A stretch of DNA of 64,000 nt from Panicum virgatum (taxonomy: Eukaryota > Streptophyta > Magnoliopsida > Poales > Poaceae): the NCBI RefSeq assembly GCF_016808335.1, contig NC_053137.1, positions 7,614,506 to 7,678,505 on the forward strand, read 5' to 3'. Below, in pieces: positions 33,900 through 45,660 of the stretch. The notes beneath the pieces are model-generated. The model saw only the letters and a list, made by a program, of their open reading frames with translations. It searched no databases and had not been told where the DNA came from. Both the position numbers and the translations under genes were made by a program. The stretch's first letter is position 1. Each line of letters starts with the position of its first letter.

Positions 33900-36440
33900 A
33901 TTACTCTGCCTTTGTTATAGTTTCTCCATCCTTAATTCTTTTCAGCACATCTAATTTCACCTACTTGGGATATGGTTGTGGAAAACAATCTCACTGAATT
34001 TCTCATGCTGTAAGTGGGCTGGTGTGATTACTGTCAAAGAACATCTAATGCTGTAAATGGTTGGTCAACCTATGGTGAGTAATCGCTTATTGTTGCCTCG
34101 CTTGGCAATCCTTGCTAAAGCATGAGACTGGTTTGATGTACTTGCTTCCTCCTTAATATAAGCCTGTTTAGCCGGATCTTTCAAAAAAAAAAAGGAACTA
34201 GAATGAGATCTTCAGTTAGAATGAACCTTTATTCTCAAGAAGTTCAATTGCTGAAACTTTATTCCGTAGCCCACACGGCTTTGATCTGGTAGAAAAGCCA
34301 AAAGCTATATGGTTCGATCAACATCAACTTTCTACCATCTTAACTGTACAGCTTGACTTTTCAGGGGTTTACCTCAATACCCATTTGGAATGGTAGATCA
34401 AAAAAATGGAGAAGCAGGAAGAATGGAACACCAAATTTGAAATGGTCAATACATGTGCATGGACTATTGGACTCGACGTCATGACTGGCCTTCTTCATCA
34501 TTTGAACCACCAATCTCTGTCTCTTGAGTTAATTTTGATACATATCATTCCATGACACTCCAGCTTCTGCGCGTTCTTCCCACCTGCTGTGTTATCTTCC
34601 TGAGGAGAGCTTGTAGAAATGGACGTTCTCCTCTCTGCAGTCCTTGGTGAGTTGACCACTAGATCCATAAATTTTCTCATCAGCAAATATTCCAAGCCCA
34701 TGCCACTGGATGTGGAGGATTGCCTGCGCAGGGTCCTGCTCCGGGCACAAGTGATCATTGACGAGGCCATGGGACGGCACATCACAAACCAAGCCATGCT
34801 CCTCCAGCTGGTTATGCTAAGAGACGCCATGCACCGAGGCTACTACATGCTCGATGCTATCAGATACCAACATCATGATGAGGAGGATGCCAAAGATCAG
34901 GTTGTGAGTCGCTCTTCGTCTCTGTCTGTAGTAAATTTTGTAAAGCACCTATGTTTCTCCAGTAGATCTGCTCTGCCTTAGAAAGAACTGCAAGAGACGC
35001 TTGACAATTTGAGCTGCATGATCCGTGATGTAAATGAGCTCGTCCTGTTCTTGGCGAGCTATCCTCGCCTGTACAGCCAACCTTACAGCATGCATCTGCA
35101 GCTGGCCAACTGCATGTTTGGGCGCCAGATAGAAGCACAACTAGTCATCAACTTCCTGTTGCACACACAACCTCATGGTACTGAAGAATTAGAGGTCCTG
35201 CCAATTGTTGGACCAAGATATGTTGGAAAGAGCACCCTTGTCGCTCATGTGTGCAAGGATGAAAGAGTATTTGACCATTTCTCAAATATCTCGTTTTTCC
35301 GCATCCATGGTTTCACAGATGATGAGCTAGCTACTTTCAGAGAAGGATGCGCAACAAAAGTTCAAAATCACATATCAGATTCGAACAAAGATGGAAGATT
35401 GCTAGTTGTTGTTGAGTTAGATGGGGATCTCAGTGAAGAAGCACTGAATAGGTTGTTTTCTGCTTCTAGACAGTATGTGCCAAGGGGTAGTAAAATCATA
35501 CTTACAAGCCGGTTTGACAACATTGCAAAGTTTGGAACAACAAAGCCTTTGAATCTGAAGCACCTGTCCCGTGAGGCGTACTGGTATTTCTTCAAGACGC
35601 TGACATTCGGAAGCACAGATCCTGAGATGCATCCGAGGCTCACGCACCTGGCCATGGAGATAGCCAAGATGCAGATAAGTTGCTTCTTTAATGCGAACAC
35701 GGTTGCTCGTTTGCTAAGGGATAACTTTAATGGCCTATTGTGGTCCAAGGTTTTGGCCTTCTTTAGATGCTTCATCCAGCAGCACATCTCAAGATTTGGG
35801 CAGCCTTCATTTTGTCCTTTGGTTGAAGACAGACTTGCATATATTGGTAGAATGGCTGCCCCTTCTGAAGCCGTGGTGGTTTATCACCATCATCATCGCT
35901 CTTCAGAAGAGGAAGTTCCAAAGATAAGAATGGATGATGTGATATTCGGAAGCGTCAAGCCTCACGGGAAAGTTGAGGTCCTAATATGGCAGTCTCATAT
36001 ACCACCTTACTATAGCTACGTCTGTACTTGTGAGATCCAGGAGATAAAAAACACAGGTGCCAAGCGGAAGCGTTCTGTGGGAAGCGGAATATAGCTCTTT
36101 TTTTTTAACTTTTGTGATGTGATTATCAGGCTTAGGTAGGAGGACATTAGTCACATCCCGCAAATATAGCATAGTAGTCACTGCAGGGTGTGTTAAGTTT
36201 AATTGTAAACAGAACAATGTATGATGCTTATGCCACATATTTTCATGAGATGTAATGTAATGATGAATTGCTTCTTGTTGGTTTCGCTCCTCCAGATGTC
36301 CAGAAAGACAGCACTCAATCTTTTGGCTGCATGCTGTGTGATGCTCCAATCTGACAATACCATGTATGATGCTTCCTCTGTTTCGATCTGTAACAAGACT
36401 TGCTCCATCTGAGATTGTAGTCTCCACAACTTTGCTTTCC
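33900..36440 (+). repeat. NB-ARC block B (direct copy of block A)
   Basis: Matches about 1560-5665 after removal of block A's MITEs and hairpin element. Local exceptions include a poly-A bearing insertion or difference near 34150-34195 and the loss of a short stretch before the gene in A. From 36430 to about 36800 it continues to match the reverse complement of 48480-47740 (block C flank), but not block A. Confidence 0.8.
34619..36094 (+). pseudogene. NB-ARC protein without LRRs, copy B (one nonsense codon)
   Basis: The frame has 492 codons, exactly the length of copy C, with start MDVLLSAVLGELTTRSINFL. Codon 121 is TAG (34979-34981) where copies A and C have TTG, so the protein is cut to 120 residues before the nucleotide-binding domain. 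The rest of the frame is open (35009 onward) and keeps GPRYVGKST, LLVVVELDGD and GSKIILTSR. The tail is AKRKRSVGSG. Apart from the stop the copy is well preserved, so the loss may be recent; readthrough or an internal start at 35009 (which keeps the P-loop) is possible but unproven. Confidence 0.85.
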
Positions 36441-36984
36441 CAGTCAACAGGCGCTAAATTTCTGAAAGTGAAAAGGTATGTGTTTTTTTTTTTGAAGACC
36501 CAAAAGGTATGTGTTTACATACCCTTGAAGCCGTTGCAGTCTCCATCAGTCCTAGTCTCCTAGAGATGCAAAATCAAATTCAGACTGGTCAGATTCAGAC
36601 ATTCTCTGGACTAGTAACTCAAACTGCTCGATCACTGTCTCCGTTCTCCAACTAGATCTAGATGCAAACCACGCATGTGGAAGTTGCCATGACTAAACGA
36701 GGACATGGTGCTACAGTAGCCAGAGTCTTTGATGCGAACTTGATTATTCAGCCAGAACCGGACCATCCTTTTCCTTTCATGGAGCTGCGGCCACGGCCGG
36801 CAAATGCGCCTACGTGGCGGAGGATCGGGTGACCGTTCCGCCACTGGCCAGCGCTCAGCCGCCGCCGGAGGTGACTGCGACTTTGGCTACCCTGCTGTCA
36901 ACCGCGTCGATCCGGCTGGGCCGTAAAGGCTAAAGCAACGGCTACGAGAGGCCAAGATACCCTCTCTGTTTACCTTGGCCACCC

Positions 36985-37375
36985 GCCACTTCCGGCAATA
37001 TCCGCGCATGCTCCTTGGCCTACATCAGGATGAAGCTAAGCGCGGACTTGTCGTCCTTCTCCTGCATAGCTTGGACTATTCTTGCACAATCCGACTCAAC
37101 GATGATCGGCTCATGGATCCATTGTGCAGGACTGCAGGCAGCCGAAAGCCTTCCAGGTATGCCCAAGCTTCTGCTTCTGCAGCATCCTGGCACTCAAAGA
37201 TGACGCGCCAAGCTGACAGAATAATATGTCCCTTATTATCACGAGCGATAACCCCAACTCCGGCACCTCCAAGCTGCTAAACAAAGGAACCATCTACGTT
37301 GAGCTTTACCCATCCCGTCGGAGGGGGCTCCCACTTGTCTTCCACTCTTCCTGTCCCGCTCGGCCGCTCCTTGTT
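36985..37375 (-). pseudogene. RNase H-like domain of a LINE-type retroelement, decayed
   Basis: On the minus strand, PPPTGWVKLNVDGSF (about 37330-37285) is the first catalytic segment of the RNase H domain found at the end of plant LINE-type polyproteins. It is followed by GGAGVGVIARDNKGHIILSA, an AEAEAWA segment and, in another frame, IIVESDCARIVQAM. A TAG stop after DGSFV and at least one frameshift break it. No reverse transcriptase is adjacent. Confidence 0.7.
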
Positions 37376-37395
37376 CGCCGGACTGAACTGTTTCC

Positions 37396-38340
37396 TCTTT
37401 TTTTTCTTTTTTTTATCACAACATACATGTATTCAAGTTACGGAAAACGTACAGACAAGACTAAGTACAGGTACATCGTATAAGGATACAGAGGACAACT
37501 GCCCCATCCATCTTACACAAAAGGCCCCATGAAAAAGAAAATTACAACTAGGTCCCCAGGCCCTTTGCAGACCAAAAGCTCCAGACAACCCCGCCGCCCG
37601 GGATCGCCGGCTTCGGCCACCACCGCCCACCTGTAGAGCAAAGGGAGCCCCAACGCACAAACGCTTTGAAAGCGAGCCGCAGAAGAAGAGGCCATCGCCG
37701 AGAAGTCCATCGGCTGGGGCCGCACCCCGAGCCCCCTCACTCCTGGATCGAAACTCGCCGTCGCCGACGAATGCCGCTGCGGAACCTCGAGCCCGAAACC
37801 ACCACCCAGCTTCCGCAAGCCCAAAAGCCACCTCTGCACCTTCAGAACAGAAGACCAGCAACCCCTTCTCCCCCCGGAGACACCAGCGGACATGTAGCCA
37901 ATCCGCCGCTGCCGACCAAGAAACCAACAACCAGAACAGGAGGACGCCGGGACTAGTACCGCCGGCACCGCATCCAAGAGACCTCTTACACAAAGAGGCC
38001 CAAAAGAGACGCACCTCCCAGATCCACCGCCGAAAGTGACGCTGGAGCCGTCGTCGAGGACGTCGGAGCCGCCACGAAGAACGCCGACTCGCAGAAGGAG
38101 GATTATTGGCTGGCACGACAACCGACTTGCCGCCGGCAAACTAAGCTCCGCCGCCATAGCCGACGACGAGCTAAACCTAGACGAAACTAGAAATCTTGCT
38201 ACTCTATACACAGACAAGCCGCCGGAGGGTAGCCCGCCCTCCTCCCCCGAAGCCGGCGAGGACGTCAGAGGATTTGGGCCGGCCAGATCGACGCCTGAGG
38301 CATGAGCAGGGTACTTTCCCTTTTCCTTTGCCTCCTCTGT
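37396..38340 (-). mobile_element. Retroposed GC-rich sequence with a poly(A)-like end (LINE-like or retrogene)
   Basis: On the minus strand the segment ends in an A-rich tail (plus strand TTTTTTTTCTTTTTTTTATC at 37397) after CTTGAATACATGTATGTTG. Two overlapping minus-strand frames of 234 and 227 codons (38217-37513 and 38116-37433) cover the GC-rich part, but neither has a domain I recognise. It abuts the 5' side of the RNase H remnant, so it may have inserted there. The 5' end and TSD are not defined. Confidence 0.4.
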
Positions 38341-38357
38341 CTACCAAACTTTCTGCT

Positions 38358-38664
38358 TTTTTTAGTACAATACAACATAGACGCTCATAATACGCACGCA
38401 CACTCACCCCTATGAACACACGTACGCAAACCCTATACCTATGAGCACCTCCGAAGGACTGGACCAGCAGATCTGGAGATTCCCGAAGTCACCATTGGCG
38501 CCTCGTTGTCGACGGGAACGTCGCTTACCACTTAACGCATAACACCGAAAAATCCTGGAATAAATCCAGAAAAGTGAGAGCACCCGTACCAAGTAGAGGA
38601 CTTGAATCCGGGTGGGTAGGTTCCACCACAAGGGACCAAACCAACTGATCTATGATCAGTTCGC
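38358..38664 (-). mobile_element. tRNA-derived SINE, 307 bp
   Basis: Flanked by the perfect 15-bp duplication ACCAAACTTTCTGCT (38343-38357 and 38665-38679). On the minus strand an A box TAGATCAGTTGG and a B box GGATTCAAGTCC lie near the start, and the end is T-rich. It is the most complete copy of the SINE also found at 27555/32001. Confidence 0.92.
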
Positions 38665-38759
38665 ACCAAACTTTCTGCTAGAGTAGCCTACATGGAGACC
38701 CGAGAAAACTTTCTGTCTACCTGAGGATGTACGACGTACGCAAAGCCCAAAAGAAATCT

Positions 38760-39411
38760 CATGTTGCTGCGATTCGGAATTTTTTCTTTTTTATATTTAA
38801 AAAAAATACAAAATTTCAAAAATATATGGCCGTTTCAAGAAAATTCAAAAATGGACCCCTGTCGCCCATGGGGGGGGGGCGACAGGCCCCTTGTCGCCCA
38901 GGCAACGGGCGACAGGGATCTTTCTGTAATTTTTTTTCCAAACTTGCAAACAGGTCCCTGGCAGGGGACGTGGTGCAGGGGGGCCGGTCGCCCCCCCCCC
39001 CCACGGGCGACAGGGGGGCCTGTCGCCCCCCACCGGGTGACAGGGTCCCCCCTCTATATAACGCCTCCCCCCTCATTCCCTTCTCATTTGAGCCCAAAAA
39101 TTCCACCAAAAATCCAGAAAAAAAGAGAGGGGTGAGGAAAAGGGAAGCGGCGAAGTCCTGCTGGATTGCGCACTTGTGATCTGCAGGTAATTATATTTAA
39201 CTTATGTATTTTTCCATTGCTATTGTAGAGTAATTAAATTTAATTACTGCTATAGTAGAACCATTTAAGTAGGAGTTTAAGGATATCTTAGTTACGTAGT
39301 AGTAAATTAGTTTAGGAAATTAAGATTACGCGTTTATTATTACAATTGCAGTACTATTAGAGACATGTTTATAAATTAGTTATGATTTAGACTAGAATTT
39401 TGGATAATTCT
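38760..39411 (+). other. Unassigned element with GTCGCCC palindromes and a TATA box
   Basis: Positions 38860-39050 hold repeated CTGTCGCCC / GGGCGACAG words in both orientations. They are followed by TATATAA (39055-39061) and a CT-rich leader, an arrangement like an LTR or transposon promoter. The plus-strand 150-codon frame at 38727-39179 is low-complexity and not supported as a gene. 39180-39411 is AT-rich without a recognised feature. Confidence 0.4.
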
Positions 39412-40547
39412 TGATAATTCTTGCTTTTTCTCTCCCTCAAAAGAAATACAATCTCATCCTTATATAGAGATGGGCTGACTTGACCCTTAAGAAACATTGA
39501 CTTGACCCGTAAGAAACCAATCTCCAAATTTAAGGAAATAACAAACCAATCTAATCTAATATTTCCTAATATCTTGACCCTATTATGTGAACAGTACTTT
39601 CTGCACATGACATCTCTTCCCTCCTTCGAAGACAGCTCGCCCTCGAGCTGTGATGATCAGGTGGAGGCCATGGTTCCAAGCGCATGCGTGCCCTCGGTGG
39701 CCGGCGCCGAGGCGTGGCAGCATGTCCCGGAGACCCTGATTTCTTGGTCTTGCCATGCAGATGCATGGCGAGGAGTTGAAGTTGATCTGCCCCTGCGGGA
39801 AAAGCGAGACAAACCATGGAGACGCCATGTGGGGTACGAACCAGCAACTGCGGCAGCGCGGGTCTCAACCGGCTACGGATTCGAGCAGGGGCTGGATCAG
39901 CAACAACTAGGGCCTCATGACAAGCAAGCTGATCCACGGAGACGCCGTCTTGAAGTGCTGCTGTGCCGCCGCGGCGGAAAGTGGCAATGCCAGCGCTGCC
40001 CGTGCTTGTCGCCTGGCCAAGAATCCACGTGCTGCTGCTTGAAGCCATGTTGCCGCCTTGTCTCGCCGCAAGCTCTCCTTCAACTTCAGGAGCAAGGCTT
40101 TGATCTTTGCGCAGTCTTCTAGCATGTTGGCGCACAAATCTTCCACCGATGTTGATGGATCACCGGCAGCAGAAGCCATGATCGAAACCGAAGCAAGCTG
40201 ATACTAATTGTCACGTCCCTGATCAGGGACCATGCAAAACTAGGTAAATTGGGGGAATTGTGAGGGACAAATGGACGCCGAACTGGACACTTGAGATCGG
40301 GCACGCTTGCGGCGGCTGCGCCCAATCTCAAGGCCTGGAGTTAGATGAGGATCTCTCATGATAATTCTTGCTTTTTCTCTCCCTCAAAAGAAATACAATC
40401 CCATCCTTATATAGAGATGGGCTGACTTGACCCTTAAGAAACCAATCTCCAAATTTAAGGAAATAACAAACCAATCTAATCTAATCTTTCCTAATATATG
40501 GACCCTATTACTGTTCACGTCGTGAACAGTACTTTCTGCACATGACA
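39412..40547 (-). mobile_element. Small non-autonomous LTR retrotransposon, 3' LTR truncated
   Basis: In minus orientation: 5' LTR 40547-40209 (TGTCATGTGC...GGGACGTGACA, 339 bp), a PBS-like ATTAGTATCAG, a gag-like frame, a polypurine tract AGGAGGGAAGAGA (about 39626-39613) and a 3' LTR starting at 39612 that keeps about 200 bp before similarity stops at 39412. No protease, reverse transcriptase or integrase is present. It lies exactly at the edge of duplicated block D2. Confidence 0.75.
39630..40179 (-). CDS. Gag-like protein with an IQ-type motif (non-autonomous LTR element)
   Basis: The ATG at 40179 opens MASAAGDPSTSVEDLCANML and then a helical region with ATWLQAAARGFLARRQARAA, a close match to the IQ calmodulin-binding pattern (xQxxxRGxxxRR). 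Helical N-terminal segments with IQ-like repeats occur in gag regions of some grass LTR elements. This frame stops at 39907 (90 residues). An overlapping frame from 40135 continues to 39566 (189 residues), which suggests a frameshift within the original gag. No zinc knuckle is seen. Lost coding capacity makes activity in cis unlikely. Confidence 0.45.
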
Positions 40548-41489
40548 GGCTGACATAAATATTATTTACTCAGTCTTTCATAAACTTAATTTTCTGCTTA
40601 TGTTTCACATTGCTATATTTGCTTCTCTTGTGATAATGTAATCATACATTTTACTCTCTCTGTATGCAGCAGAGGGGGCTCACAACTCAAACTCATCCCA
40701 AGATGTCCATAAATATTTGCTCTGGATCTTCTCGATAGCTAGCAGCCCAGCAGCAACTCACAGAGAACCTGAATCCTTCAGAACTGACAAGGTGTTGAGA
40801 TAGAAAACACAGCGTATTGTTTCTTTTCTTTACTTACACCTGAGTTGATATGTTCACAAATTTTCTGCTTATGTTCACATTGCTATGTTTGCTTCTTGTG
40901 ATAATGTGATTGTTGTACCCTGCAACTTGCAGATGCAGTTTGTAACCTAGGGTATTTGGATCGTATACTGTAACATACATTTTACTCTCTCCGTATGCAG
41001 GAGACTGGGGCTCACAACTCATCCCAAGATGTTCAAAAATAGTTGCTCGGCTGCTGGATCTTCTCGATAGCTAGCAGCCCAGCAGTAACTCACAGAGAAC
41101 CTGAATCCTTCAGCAGAACTGATAAGGTGTTGAGATAGAAAACAAAGCGTATTGTTTTTTCTTTACTTACTCCTTAATTGATGCTATCTGCATAGCCTTC
41201 AATACAGGTTCATTAGTTTTCTTCTTCAATCTTGATAGTGTTTGCCTTTTTTTCTTTTTTGTAAGATACGGGTATCAGTTACTAGTGCAGCAGTGTAAGA
41301 ACTGGAATGGTAAGTTCAGTGATATTCCTATGAGGTGAACATTAGTTGGCTTGAGCTTAATGTACATACAGAATGTATTAATGTGGGCGTAGTTCATTTT
41401 TTTTCCATTTGGTAATACAAAATGCAGCCATCATCTGGCTTGATTGTACATGATTGTTGAATGTTGATCAGGTTCGCTATGTATATAAT
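40548..41489 (-). repeat. Duplicated block D2, part 1
   Basis: Reverse complement of about 24520-23850 in D1 and of the matching part of D3. It contains an internal tandem duplication of about 271 bp (TTTCTGCTTATG at 40591 and 40862) with break points different from the 241-bp duplication in D3. The left edge is cut by the LTR element ending at 40547 and the right edge by the hAT element starting at 41498. Confidence 0.75.
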
Positions 41490-42591
41490 GTTTCAGTTCG
41501 CCCAGTTCATGGTCCGGTCATTCCGGTTTCTGGTTTCTTTCCAAACCAGGCCATGGGAACGTCGCTGGTCTGGGCTGGTTTGGTCCTGCGCGGGTTGCTG
41601 GCCGGTTTGGTAGTATCCTGGTGCGGGTTGGGTTGACTGGTTTGTGGGTAAAAAAAAAAAATTCAGCCGCTGCCCCCCCAGTACGGGTTATGCAGGTTGT
41701 TACGTGGTGTGCTGGCCATAAACTATGCTTGCCGCTATAACTAACCTGCCGCATGTGCAAAACTAGTTAAGAAGAGCAAGAAGGTGGTGATCCAGATACA
41801 AGAGTCACCATCCAAAATTCTAAACTTGCAAATCAGCATATCGGAGTTCATTGACAAAAAAAAAATTTAATTTCTACAGAAATATTCTTGCCATGTGAAA
41901 GCATAACATCAGACTATTCGAGTGCCATGTCTCTGCAGGAATACTTGGTCAGTCGCTTTACAGCTGCAGCAATACACTAACATGGATTGAACAAGAAATA
42001 ATAAAAAGAAAAATAATTGATCAATTAACATATATAAGCTCCAAGAAAAAAAATCAAATTGATAAACAATGAGGCCAGTTGCGGTAGCCCATGGAGTTTG
42101 GACCAGCAGAACCATTAACTTTTTTTCCATAGTTGCATGAAAACGCTATGCTTCCAACCTAGTCAAATCTGCAGAAAATTAAGGAATACAGATTCAGATT
42201 CAGGAAAATCCATATGTACCATTTCAAACGGAAAATAGTGTGGACATGCATTATTGCAGGTGGTCTATATCAAAAGGAAATCAACCAACATAAGTGAGTG
42301 CAAAAATGGACCTAAGTTTCAGATTTGGACCCAATAGAATCAATCACCTTACCCTGTGAGAAACACAATACACGCCTTGTTAGAAATCGCTATCCTTCAA
42401 GCTCAGTGAAATCTGAAACAAAAAAGACAAGTTACATAAGCTACCAGTTCAGAAATTGTTATCCTGTAAACATAATTGAAGGCAAACTTAATTAGATTAG
42501 CACAAAAACTACCAAGCTGCTATCCAATTCAGAAGTACAGGAACTAATACATTGAAGAAAATTCACTGATACAACAAAGGGACATACCAAT

Positions 42592-44965
42592 CTCTTGGTT
42601 ATCTATGCAGTCCTTCGAAAGAAATTCTGAATAAAAAGAAAAGAATAATGTTAGCAATTATGACACACATAAGGCAGCACTTCTACTCAATTATAAAACT
42701 ATACCTTCTCTAATCTCCTCATAGGTTTGAATCTCTTCAGCGACCTCTCTTGCACTCACTGTACTTTGAGAGGATGTCTGTAGCCAACTTTGCGAGCAAA
42801 TCAAAGCTTCAACCGTGCTAGTTGATAAACTGCAGCGAAGAGGATCTATAATACGTCCACTCGTGCTAAAAGCTGACTCCGAAGGAACCGTGGAAGCCGG
42901 AACATCAAGCACATCCTTTGCCAAAAGGGAGAGTATAGGATACTTATTGGGGCTCACTTTCCAATAATATAAAATTTCAAATTCTTTAGTTCTCTTCTCC
43001 CGCTTATCAGCTAGATACCTTGTCAACTCTGAATCATTTGGTTCGCTCTCAACCTCCTCCATGTGTCGCTCAAATTGAGAAGCTAACATATCCCATGGAT
43101 TCTCTTCATCCTCCTCATCTACATTGATGTGAACTGGATATTGATTTGAACCTCTATTTCTAGAAGAAGAGGCGTTAACTAATTCAACATAGTAACCAAA
43201 CAATTCATTAAGAGCTGATTCAATTTTCTCAGCTAGTTCCTTGCCTTCATCTGGTCCGTACATAAGCTCTAAGCAAAATCCTAAATATTGAAGCTTGTAT
43301 CTGGGATCCAAAATGACAGCAATAAACAATAAGTAGTTCAGATTGCCTTCTTGTTTCCGGTACTTGTCAAATTTTCTTTTCATGAGATATGCCATTGAAG
43401 ATATTGTTGGACCTTCACCTCCAGTAATCTCAAGTAATTTTGCACGCATCAACATTATGTCATGGAAAACAATGCTTGAAGTTACATGTAAAGAGGCTAA
43501 GAGACGAGCTGTGACCTTTTCAAATAGTTTCAGGAAACACAGAATTCGCCTTGCAGTTTGCCAATCACCTGGACTGGGAGGATCTCTGTCTGGGAAGTAT
43601 TTTTTGAATGGCTTGCACATTTTTTCCAATCTTGCAAAAGCTTTCTCAAACTTTTCGGCATTCTCCAACATTAAATAATTAGCATTCCATCTTGTCTCCA
43701 AATCCAAGTTCAAAAGACTTCTGCTGGATATTTTCTCTAATTCTGCACATTTCTTGAAGATTTTCATTCTTGATGATGAAGACCTCACAAATTTAACTGC
43801 AGTTCTTATCTTCTCGATAGAGTGATTATGTTCTTCCAGTCCACTCTTCACGACTAAGTTGACTATATGGGCGCAGCACCTCACATGAAGAAATTTGTTC
43901 TTTAACACAACTCCATTCCAATCTTCGCACACACCCTTCAAGTATTCAATTAGCTTGTCATTGGAGGATGCATTGTCTACCGTGACTGTGAATAGGCGAT
44001 CAATACCCCACTCTAGCAAACATTCTTCAACCCGTTTTCCAAGCGTCTCCCCCTTGTGATCTGCAACTGAACAGAAATTAAGGATCCTTTTCTGAAGCTT
44101 CCAGTGATCATCAATCCAATGGGCTGTTAGACTCATATAGTTTAAGTTTTGCTTTGAGGTCCAAGTATCTGTTGTTAGGCACATTCAATGATTCTTCAAA
44201 TTCTCCTTCAGTTTGGGCTTTTCTTCAATATATCATTGCATGCAATCCCTTGCTACTGTGATTCTAGAAGGTGGTTCAAACCTTGGCTGTAGCACTTTGG
44301 AATACCTTCTAAATCCTTCACCTTCAACAGATCTAAAAGGCATCTCATCAATTATAACCATCTCAGCGAGCGCTTTGCGGTAGTCTTCAATACTGTAAGA
44401 TTGCTTGGGTGTCCCTTGGCCTTTCCTTTGCATGTCCTGACCCTTGAGTGGCTCTTCTGGGCATAAGGATCTTAGATGGTACCATAAGGTGCTCGTTCCA
44501 TGAGTGGATCTATCACATGCATATACTTGTTTACAATATTTGCACACTGCAACAGGATTTTGACCTCTCAATCCCGTATCAAAATGCTGCCAAACCAGTG
44601 ATTTTTTCAAACCAACTCTTTTGCTTCTTTTATGAACTGGAGAGGTCTGACTGGGAGAGCTAGTTAACTGAGTATCCAACTGCAATAATAATAGGAGTAA
44701 TAAATAAGATATCGTAGTAAACCAATTAACCAGCTGCAATAATAATCTAACTGAATATTTGTGCTATTGTAAATTGAGATTGACACAAAAGCTTACATGT
44801 ACAAAATTTGATTTGTGAACTGATGAAATTAATCTCTTTCGCTTCTTTGCTTCCAATAACCTTTTCTGCATAACAGTTAACCTATTCATTCTCTCACTGC
44901 TATCTTCTAGGGGATTTGCAGCAGCAGGTACTTCCAAAGAATGTTCTTCACCATCCAGTATAACC
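42592..44965 (-). pseudogene. hAT transposase (BED zinc finger, RICESLEEPER-like), two in-frame stops
   Basis: Probable exons: about 44965-44797 (LTVMQKRLLEAKKRKRL), a 117-bp intron (44796-44680, GTAAGC...TTGCAG), a long exon to 42705, a short intron (42704-42627) and a C-terminal piece from 42626. The long exon carries a BED-type zinc finger (VCKYCKQVYA, LWYHLRSLCP), the hAT core (CLTTDTWTSKQN, FTVTVDNASSND, VRCCAHIVNLVV) and a C-terminal dimerisation region (STVPSESAFSTSGRIIDPLR). Two TGA codons interrupt the same frame between CMQ (stop at 44233) and CLTTDTW (44184), 16 codons apart. The protein would be about 750 residues. Domesticated relatives exist in plants, but the TIRs, TSD and stops mark this as a mobile, now probably defective, element. 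Confidence 0.88.
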
Positions 44966-45526
44966 TTAAGAATTAATATGTTATTGAATTCTTTTGCAAA
45001 CAGATACACTTCACCATTGTATGAACAAAACATATACACTTCACATAGTTGGTCAAATGGTACTTCCTAAGATGTGACAAGCTGCGACTATGAACAAAAC
45101 AGGCAAACACACGCTCATCAAAAGAAAAGGATTCAGTTAATAATTATTAACATGTGTATGCCGAATGGGTTCCCATTTGATGCATTTGAGAAAAGAAGCC
45201 GGGCTTCTTCAGCAAGAAACATGAATCCATGGAGTCCGTATGACAGAAACATTCAAGCCAACCAAAAGATGCAACACCAGAAGTCCAGAGCATAACAAAT
45301 TGTTGGATACTGACCTGTCTTTTTTCAGACAGTAAGGATGCAAGTCCATTTTAGCACGCATTTCAGATTTTCAGGACTCGTAGTTGAGAAATTGTTGGCT
45401 ACAACTAAATGGACTGACGTGGGATTTCATCATCACAATTAAAGAATGTATGGAATCTTGCAAACAAAGAAAGCCAGCGAGTGAGTGATTCTATTCCGGC
45501 GTGCGTGCGTGCGTTCTGTGCTACAG

Positions 45527-45660
45527 GTCCGGTGCAAGGACAGGGAGCTCTGCGCCGCGGCGGGCGCCCGGGTGGTCGTCACGAACCGTGCCAGGACCAA
45601 CCGCACCGACCTCGTTCTCAACAGCCCAGCCTTCGCCGCCATGGCACGCCCCATCCCTTT
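45527..45660 (+). pseudogene. Captured exon fragment of an expansin-like gene
   Basis: After a splice-acceptor context (GTGCTACAG, 45518-45526) the plus strand encodes VRCKDRELCAAAGARVVVTN followed by RTDLVLNSPAFAAMARP. The CKDxELC and VxVTDxxxxNRTDLVLS pattern is characteristic of expansin-like (EXLA-type) wall-loosening proteins. The catalytic and cellulose-binding domains are absent and the frame ends about 14 codons later. It lies inside the hAT element, antisense to the transposase, so it is read as captured host sequence. Confidence 0.72.

Noticed and set aside
37433..38217. Two overlapping minus-strand frames of about 230 codons
   Set aside because: They overlap in different frames over GC-rich sequence and show no domain; kept only as part of a retroposed segment.
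38727..39179. 150-codon plus-strand frame
   Set aside because: Made of homopolymer and GTCGCCC-repeat sequence; more likely promoter/leader DNA of an element.
42000..42590. Further hAT exons downstream of the transposase
   Set aside because: Only intron-like AT-rich sequence is visible after the C-terminal piece at 42626-42592.
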